NCBI GenBank assembly: GCA_012965065.1
Contig: DTSX01000072.1
Coordinates: forward strand, 1 to 8,325
From: Gammaproteobacteria bacterium
GTDB taxonomy: Bacteria; Pseudomonadota; Gammaproteobacteria; Steroidobacterales; UBA11654
Direction: 5' to 3'
DNA length: 8,325 nt
In this document: positions 1 through 4,504 of the stretch, one piece after another
How positions within the stretch are numbered: the stretch's first letter is position 1
How the letters are laid out: every line of letters begins with the position of its first letter
Translations under genes and position numbers: made by a program
Notes under the pieces: model-generated
Database searches by the model: none
Told to the model about the DNA's origin: nothing
The model's input: the letters and a program-made list of their open reading frames with translations, nothing else

Positions 1-35
1 ATATGCAGAAATTTCCAAATCTCATATTGATCCAT
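1..35 (-). CDS. 5' end of an unrecognised gene, cut by the window edge
   Basis: Reading leftwards, an ATG at 35-33 opens a frame of 11 complete codons (MDQYEIWKFLH) that runs off the window. It is called because an AAAGGAG ribosome-binding site sits 7 bases upstream of the ATG, and because the ATG lies 29 bases after the stop of the 91-residue gene on the same strand, so the two probably share a transcript. Too little is visible to name a family or function. The start is well supported; that the frame continues as a gene is an inference. Confidence 0.6.
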   Translation of the reverse strand, partial: MDQYEIWKFLH

Positions 36-42
36 CTTAGAT

Positions 43-49
43 CTCCTTT
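43..49 (-). promoter_or_regulatory. Ribosome-binding site for the left-edge gene
   Basis: On the minus strand this reads AAAGGAG, a near-perfect Shine-Dalgarno core, 7 bases before the ATG at 35-33. It is the main evidence that a second gene begins at the left edge. Confidence 0.65.
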
Positions 50-64
50 CTAACGGGTTCTTGT

Positions 65-340
65 TTAGTTTGTTTGCACAGGAGGTTCAACAACCTCACC
101 GACCTCTTGCCAACAATATAGTTCTCCTATATACATGGCTAAAGTGGCTTGTGTTTCTTCCGAAGCATTGTCAGCCTCCAAGGCTTCTAGATTTCTTTGT
201 GCTAACTCTATTGCTCTTGGAACTCGCCAGTCCCTAAAAGCTCTACTCTGCTCCATGTTGACTGAAAAACGGGTTATCTCCAAGTATTCATCAGTCACAG
301 TAACATCCGCACCAGACCATGAAAGTCTTATTTCAGACAT
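65..340 (-). CDS. Small protein of unknown function (91 aa)
   Basis: I do not recognise the family. The protein is acidic and appears soluble, with no signal peptide or membrane segment. Residues 1-28 look beta-rich (SEIRLSW, then ADVTVTDEYLEITRF). Residues 37-75 are probably helical, with Trp39 and Arg-Pro at 39-42, then a Glu/Ala-rich stretch. The tail is Pro/Val rich (EVVEPPVQTN). There is a single Cys at 76. The start is chosen because AAGGAG lies 6 bases upstream of the ATG and because a sigma70-like promoter (-35 TTGTCA, -10 GATAAT, 17-base spacer) lies just beyond. It is followed after 29 bases by another gene start on the same strand, and it is divergent from the cupin-led operon. An accessory or regulatory role for the next gene is possible, but nothing in the sequence shows it. 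Confidence 0.72.
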   Translation of the reverse strand: MSEIRLSWSGADVTVTDEYLEITRFSVNMEQSRAFRDWRVPRAIELAQRNLEALEADNASEETQATLAMYIGELYCWQEVGEVVEPPVQTN

Positions 341-346
341 CTTCCT

Positions 347-352
347 CTCCTT
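347..352 (-). promoter_or_regulatory. Ribosome-binding site of the 91-residue gene
   Basis: Minus-strand AAGGAG, 6 bases before the ATG at 340-338. It supports this strand over the overlapping plus-strand frame at 135-359, which has no comparable site. Confidence 0.7.
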
Positions 353-369
353 AAATTAAGCTATCTATG

Positions 370-398
370 ATTATCATTTAATGAAAATAATTTGACAA
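370..398 (-). promoter_or_regulatory. Predicted sigma70-type promoter for the leftward genes
   Basis: On the minus strand, a -35 box TTGTCA (398-393, 5 of 6 consensus bases) is separated by 17 bases from a -10 box GATAAT (375-370, 5 of 6). This would start transcription near 363, leaving a short leader before the ribosome-binding site at 352-347. The -10 overlaps the odd palindrome ATGATTATCAT at 367-377, so a repressor could bind there. The call is by eye from consensus and spacing only. Confidence 0.5.
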
Positions 399-449
399 CT
401 CTTTATCAAGTATAAACTTTCATATATTCTTAATGAGTTATAAAACAAT

Positions 450-455
450 AAGAGG
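450..455 (+). promoter_or_regulatory. Ribosome-binding site of the bicupin gene
   Basis: AAGAGG lies 8 bases before the ATG at 464 and supports that start. An upstream perfect -35 hexamer TTGACA (392-397) is present on this strand, but no convincing -10 lies at 16-18 bases, so the operon promoter itself is not resolved. Confidence 0.55.
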
Positions 456-463
456 TCAGTCAC

Positions 464-1369
464 ATGAGACCCCATGTAGAAATCATTCAGCAAAGTGATT
501 TGTGTTGGCATCCTGCAGAAATGCATGGAGGTACCGGCAGAGTTATGCAACGAAACCTGTCCTATGATGAAGAAGATGGTTCTGCATCAACCAAACTGTA
601 TTTTGAAACTGCTTGGGATCGTCCAGGTGGCTACCATGAAGCAGATACCGAATGGTTTGTCCTCGAAGGTCGGATAAAAATGGGTGAAACAATTTTTGGT
701 CCCGGGATGTATTGGCGTGCCCCTGCAGGTCTCAAAGTACCAGCCATTTCGGTTGATGAAAAATCAGAGATTTTATTGTTTCGTGAATACGGTGACTGGG
801 GGTTCTCAGTCTCCGAGACTGACAAAAGCGACTTCATACCAGAAGGTGGAAATACTGCATCTGAGGAGCCAGGTAAGCTTACGATGGTGGATTCTTCAAA
901 GATGGAATGGATGGACAACATCTATGAAGGCGACACACAAAGGTTCCTGCAACTTAAGATTCTCTATCACGACCCATCACCTGAATCTGAAAATGAAAAA
1001 GGATTTATTACCATGCTCGGCTGGGCACCGCCGGGATGGTCAGATGACAGATTAATCCACCATCCGGTGTTTGAAGAGGCATTCACCTTAACTGGACATA
1101 TGGATTACAATTTTGGTCGCTTCGTTCCGGGTGCTTATTTCTTCAGACCTGCTAGAGTTAAACACGGCCACTTCGTCGCAGGCGAAGAAATGGGAACTTC
1201 TTGGATCTTTAGGCTCGATGGTTCACTAATCAATTGGGTGACACTTAATGCAGAAGTTGTTATCAAGGGTGATCCGGTCAATTATGACCCCAAAACCCAG
1301 GGCCCTGTAATAGCAGGGATTCCTGTCAGATCAAGATCTACCAGCCCCTGGGATCTTGATGGGCAGTAA
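464..1369 (+). CDS. Two-domain cupin (bicupin) protein, putative metal-dependent enzyme
   Basis: 301 residues with two cupin-like halves and no signal peptide, so probably cytoplasmic. The N-terminal half (about 40-110) has GGYHEADTEWFVLEG at 55-69, giving His58, Asp61 and Glu63 where cupin motif 1 lies. Its motif 2 (GPGMYWRAPAGLKVP, from 79) has no His, so this half may not bind metal fully. The C-terminal half (about 160-255) keeps motif 1 as HHPVFEEAF (His199/His200, Glu204/Glu205) and motif 2 as PGAYFFRPARVKHGHF (His234, His236), a plausible Fe/Mn/Zn site. Cupins of this layout include dioxygenases, isomerases and decarboxylases, and the sequence does not separate these. It is the first gene of the rightward run, with a 60-base gap before the amidohydrolase. 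A non-enzymatic ligand-binding role is an alternative. The fold call is firm; the function is open. Confidence 0.85.
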   Translation: MRPHVEIIQQSDLCWHPAEMHGGTGRVMQRNLSYDEEDGSASTKLYFETAWDRPGGYHEADTEWFVLEGRIKMGETIFGPGMYWRAPAGLKVPAISVDEKSEILLFREYGDWGFSVSETDKSDFIPEGGNTASEEPGKLTMVDSSKMEWMDNIYEGDTQRFLQLKILYHDPSPESENEKGFITMLGWAPPGWSDDRLIHHPVFEEAFTLTGHMDYNFGRFVPGAYFFRPARVKHGHFVAGEEMGTSWIFRLDGSLINWVTLNAEVVIKGDPVNYDPKTQGPVIAGIPVRSRSTSPWDLDGQ

Positions 1370-1429
1370 AAACAACTTTTTAGCCTTTTTCTGAATAAAA
1401 CATTTCTAAAACATTATTGGTAAAGCAAC

Positions 1430-2284
1430 ATGGAAGGCATTATTGATATCGTAGTAAATTTGTTTACCCCAAAAGAAGTGGAACAGAAACAAACCGGTTT
1501 GGATGAGGATTTTAAAGAACAAGTCCGAATGCCAAAAGAGATGCGTGGTGGTGTCACAATAGAACAATACCTTGAAAAAATGGATCTTGCTGGTATCGAG
1601 CGATCGTTATTAATTGCCGTAAGAGCTGGGGACATCAGAGTACCGGAATCGTTTGAAATTCCCTATTCAAGGGTTTATGAAATTTGCCAAGAACATCCAG
1701 AGCGTTTTTCAGGTTTGGCTGGAATTGACCCTTTTAGGGGTATGGCTGGGCTCAAAGATCTGGAAGAAGCAGTAAATCACATGGGTTTTGTGGGTGCGCA
1801 TTTATACCCTCACTGGTGTGAACTGCCCCCTGATCACGCAAAATATTACCCTTATTACGCTAAATGCTCTGAGCTTAATATCCCAATTATGATGCAAGTT
1901 GGACACAATTTAATTTACTCAAGAAACAGGCGACTCCCTAGTGTCGGCAAACCCATTTATCTTGATCAGGTTGCAATTGATTTCCCTGAATTAAAACTGA
2001 TTGGTATCCACATTGGTATCCCCTGGACTGAAGAGATGATTTCAATGTGCTGGAAACATGAAAATGTATTTACCGCTGGCGATGCCTACGCACCAAAATA
2101 CTGGCCAGAATCGTTTGTCCACTATGCTAATTCCTATGGCAAAAACAAAGTCATGTTTGGAACCGATTGGCCAGTCATTGACCCAATCCGAGCAGTCAAG
2201 GAAGTAGAAGATCTTGGTTTCCGCGAAGAAGCAAAAAAATTAATTATGCGAGACAATGCCCTCAAGGTATTTAATTTAAATTAA
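1430..2284 (+). CDS. Amidohydrolase family protein (COG2159/Amidohydro_2 type)
   Basis: 284 residues, a typical length for the compact TIM-barrel amidohydrolases that include ACMSD, resorcylate decarboxylases and lactone hydrolases. Visible family marks are GFVGAHLYPH (119-128; His124, His128), MMQVGHN (154-160; His159), IGIHIGIPW (191-199; His194), and FGTDWP (243-248; Asp246), the usual late strand Asp. The first strand reads IDIVVNLFTP, so the metal-binding HxH of classical members is replaced by Val8-x-Asn10, which implies an altered or one-metal site. Likely reactions are C-C hydrolysis, decarboxylation or ring opening of a cyclic acid, but the substrate is unknown. The start has only a weak ribosome-binding site. 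The next gene (CoA ligase) begins about 28 bases after the stop, which supports co-transcription. Family is confident; activity is not. Confidence 0.87.
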   Translation: MEGIIDIVVNLFTPKEVEQKQTGLDEDFKEQVRMPKEMRGGVTIEQYLEKMDLAGIERSLLIAVRAGDIRVPESFEIPYSRVYEICQEHPERFSGLAGIDPFRGMAGLKDLEEAVNHMGFVGAHLYPHWCELPPDHAKYYPYYAKCSELNIPIMMQVGHNLIYSRNRRLPSVGKPIYLDQVAIDFPELKLIGIHIGIPWTEEMISMCWKHENVFTAGDAYAPKYWPESFVHYANSYGKNKVMFGTDWPVIDPIRAVKEVEDLGFREEAKKLIMRDNALKVFNLN

Positions 2285-2300
2285 AAATTTTTCATCTATG

Positions 2301-2305
2301 AAAGG
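2301..2305 (+). promoter_or_regulatory. Ribosome-binding site that favours the 2313 start
   Basis: AAAGG lies 7 bases before the ATG at 2313, while the ATG at 2298 has only A/T-rich sequence before it (ttaaaaatttttcatct). This decides the start chosen for the acyl-CoA synthetase. Confidence 0.5.
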
Positions 2306-2312
2306 CAATATA

Positions 2313-3830
2313 ATGCTACCCCCAACCTTTCAACACTTATCAATTGCTGGGGGCATTCGGGCAGCAATGTCTCGAAATCCAAGCAAACAAGCATTAAAAC
2401 ACGGCAAAAATAAACGATCATACAAACAACTGACTGATCGCATGGATCGAATTAGTAACGGGCTTATCCATGATCTAAAGCTAACCCCCAAGGATCATGC
2501 CGCCATAATTTCAAGTAATTCCATTGAGTACATGGAAATTATTTTGGGTGCCTCGCAAGTAGGCATAGCCATGGCTACAATTAGCCCAAAGCTGTCCCCG
2601 ATCGAAATCCAATTGATCTGCAACGATGTTGAAGCCAAAGTATTGTTTGTGGACGAGTCTTCAGCAGAACTTTTAAGGGACGTTCATTTCGAAACCATTA
2701 CCACAGTAATTGCCATCAATAACGAACTGGAAGAATGGATCAATCAGTCCAAGCCCATCAGCGATCTTCCCATTGTCCAGGAATGGGATGTCTTCACCAT
2801 ACCCTATACTTCCGGAACTACAGGTAAACCAAAAGGCGTGTTGGTGCCTTATCGCTCCAGAATTCTGCAACTGTTTGGCATGGCAGTCGAGTATGGATGT
2901 TATTCTCCTGATGATCGATTTCTGGCAATTGCCCCGATGTGCCACGGTGCTGGCATGATTTTTGCTCTGGCACCGATCTTTTTTGGAGGGTACGCAGAAA
3001 TTATGGATCAATTTGACCCAGAAGAAATTGTCACTGTCCTCAAAAAAGAACACATTACTGGGTTTTTTGGTGTGCCAACCCACTTTCATGGCATTCTTAG
3101 CTTGGAGAATGCAATATTGGAAAAAAACAAGCCCGGCTCTCTAGAAACAATCATTTCCAACGCAGCAGCATTACCTCAGGCAATCAAAGAAGAAATTGTG
3201 AAGGTCTATGGCGATGATGTTCTCCATGAAACCTATGGATCCACAGAAGGTGGAATCATTTCTAACCTAAGGCCAGCCGATCAATTGAGAAAACTTCAAT
3301 GTGTTGGCCAACCCTTCCCGTGCACCTACATCAAGGTTGTCAATACATCTGGAGAAGAATGCCCTCCAAATGAAGTCGGTGAATTATTTTCATCAAGCCC
3401 TTACCTTTTCAATGGCTACTGGAAAAGACCCAAGGAAACTGAGGAAGCACTTGACCAAGGTTGGCTTACTGTTGGTGATTTAGCTAAAAGAGATGATGAA
3501 GGCTATCTTTATATCGTTGACCGCAAAAAAGACATGGTGATCTCCGGAGGCATTAACATCTACCCCAGGGAGATAGAGGAAGTGTTATTTCAACATCCTG
3601 ATATTATCGATGCTGCAGTGATTGGTGTTCCTGATGAAAAATGGGGTGAAACACTGAAGGCTTTTTTGGTCACCAAAGACAATGTTGAATTAAACACAGA
3701 TGCTCTCAAACAATTCTGCGAAGGCAAAATTGCAAAAATTAAAATGCCTCAGACAGTAAGCCTCATTGATGCAATCCCGAGAAATGCTGGCGGCAAAGTT
3801 CTTAAAACAACCCTGAGAAAACTTAACTGA
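2313..3830 (+). CDS. AMP-forming acyl-CoA synthetase (ANL superfamily)
   Basis: Activates a carboxylic acid with ATP to an acyl-adenylate and then to a CoA thioester. Motifs, numbered from Met at 2313 (505 aa): YTSGTTGKPKGV, the nucleotide loop, at 165-176; YGSTEGG at 308-314; GWLTVGD at 383-389 with the ribose-binding Asp; YLYIVDRKKDMVISGG at 398-413, containing the hinge; and PRNAGGK at 489-495, with Lys495 as the expected adenylation lysine. All catalytic elements are intact and the length is normal for the family. There is no signal peptide, so it is cytoplasmic. An ATG at 2298 would add five residues but lacks a ribosome-binding site. The stop overlaps the next start (TGATG), implying translational coupling to the isomerase-like protein. 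Substrate chain length or ring type cannot be read from sequence; an aromatic, cyclic or medium-chain acid is inferred from context. Confidence 0.93.
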   Translation: MLPPTFQHLSIAGGIRAAMSRNPSKQALKHGKNKRSYKQLTDRMDRISNGLIHDLKLTPKDHAAIISSNSIEYMEIILGASQVGIAMATISPKLSPIEIQLICNDVEAKVLFVDESSAELLRDVHFETITTVIAINNELEEWINQSKPISDLPIVQEWDVFTIPYTSGTTGKPKGVLVPYRSRILQLFGMAVEYGCYSPDDRFLAIAPMCHGAGMIFALAPIFFGGYAEIMDQFDPEEIVTVLKKEHITGFFGVPTHFHGILSLENAILEKNKPGSLETIISNAAALPQAIKEEIVKVYGDDVLHETYGSTEGGIISNLRPADQLRKLQCVGQPFPCTYIKVVNTSGEECPPNEVGELFSSSPYLFNGYWKRPKETEEALDQGWLTVGDLAKRDDEGYLYIVDRKKDMVISGGINIYPREIEEVLFQHPDIIDAAVIGVPDEKWGETLKAFLVTKDNVELNTDALKQFCEGKIAKIKMPQTVSLIDAIPRNAGGKVLKTTLRKLN

Positions 3831-4477
3831 TGACAGAAAAAAAAATAGTCGTAGATTATTATTTTGATTATTGTTGCCCTTGGACCTACTTGAGTTTTAA
3901 ACGGCTCATCCAAACCACAACAAGAACTGTTTCTGTAATCAATTGGAAACCCATACTGCTTGCAGATATTGAACAAGAACTTGGCTCAATTATTGATCCT
4001 AAAATTCCTCATCCCTCCGAGATAAAGTATGAAACAAAAGACCTGCAAGATTGGGCCAATTATTGTGGTCTTAAAATAACTCCCAGAAATGATGATCCTA
4101 AAAATGTATCTAAAAAAGCTTTGTGTGGTGCATTTTGTGCCATTGAAGCAAATAAAATTGCTGATTACAGCAGGTTGGTTTTTGATGCATATTTCGGTGG
4201 GCTCAAGGATATTTCTAGCAACGAAGTTCTGACAGAAATTGCAACAAAACTTGAATTGGATCCGACCGATTATGAATCTGGAATTAATTCAACGGTGAAT
4301 CTAAAACGACTTAAAAACAATGCAACTGATCTGATTGAAAGAGGAGGATTTGGATCTCCAACTATGTTCGTTGAAGATGATATGTATTTCGGAAACGACA
4401 GAATACCTCTTGTGGAATTTTCCATTGGCAGAGCGAGCGGTAAAATTTTAGTCCTGCCAGGTCAGCATGGTACATAA
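3830..4477 (+). CDS. DsbA-family protein related to 2-hydroxychromene-2-carboxylate isomerase
   Basis: 215 residues with the thioredoxin-like fold of kappa-class GSTs and HCCA isomerases. The N-terminal strand and active-site turn read VVDYYFDYCCPWTYLSF (7-23). The helical insert spans roughly 60-165. The cis-Pro segment GSPTMFV lies at 175-181 (Pro177), followed by the family signature FGNDR at 187-191. In naphthalene pathways the family isomerises 2-hydroxychromene-2-carboxylate using glutathione, with a conserved Ser-Pro at the active turn. Here Cys15-Cys16-Pro17 stands in that place, which could give thiol or redox chemistry. About 16 residues follow the usual end. There is no signal peptide, so it is cytoplasmic. 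It starts on the A of the upstream TGA and has no strong ribosome-binding site of its own, so coupled translation with the CoA ligase is likely. Family is well supported; the reaction is inferred. Confidence 0.85.
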   Translation: MTEKKIVVDYYFDYCCPWTYLSFKRLIQTTTRTVSVINWKPILLADIEQELGSIIDPKIPHPSEIKYETKDLQDWANYCGLKITPRNDDPKNVSKKALCGAFCAIEANKIADYSRLVFDAYFGGLKDISSNEVLTEIATKLELDPTDYESGINSTVNLKRLKNNATDLIERGGFGSPTMFVEDDMYFGNDRIPLVEFSIGRASGKILVLPGQHGT

Positions 4478-4504
4478 CTGAATTAATATGATAGATTATT
4501 AGGG

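Noticed and set aside
135..359. Plus-strand open frame of 74 residues overlapping the leftward 91-residue gene
   Set aside because: No good ribosome-binding site, and it is antisense to a frame that has a good ribosome-binding site, a promoter and a following gene start.
392..416. Plus-strand promoter from TTGACA (392-397) with TATAAA (411-416)
   Set aside because: The -35 is perfect, but the spacer is only 13 bases and no good -10 lies at 16-18 bases. The same bases serve the better minus-strand -35.
1370..1429. Possible terminator or internal promoter between the bicupin and amidohydrolase genes
   Set aside because: There are T-rich runs but no stem, and no convincing -35/-10 pair, so read-through is the simpler reading.
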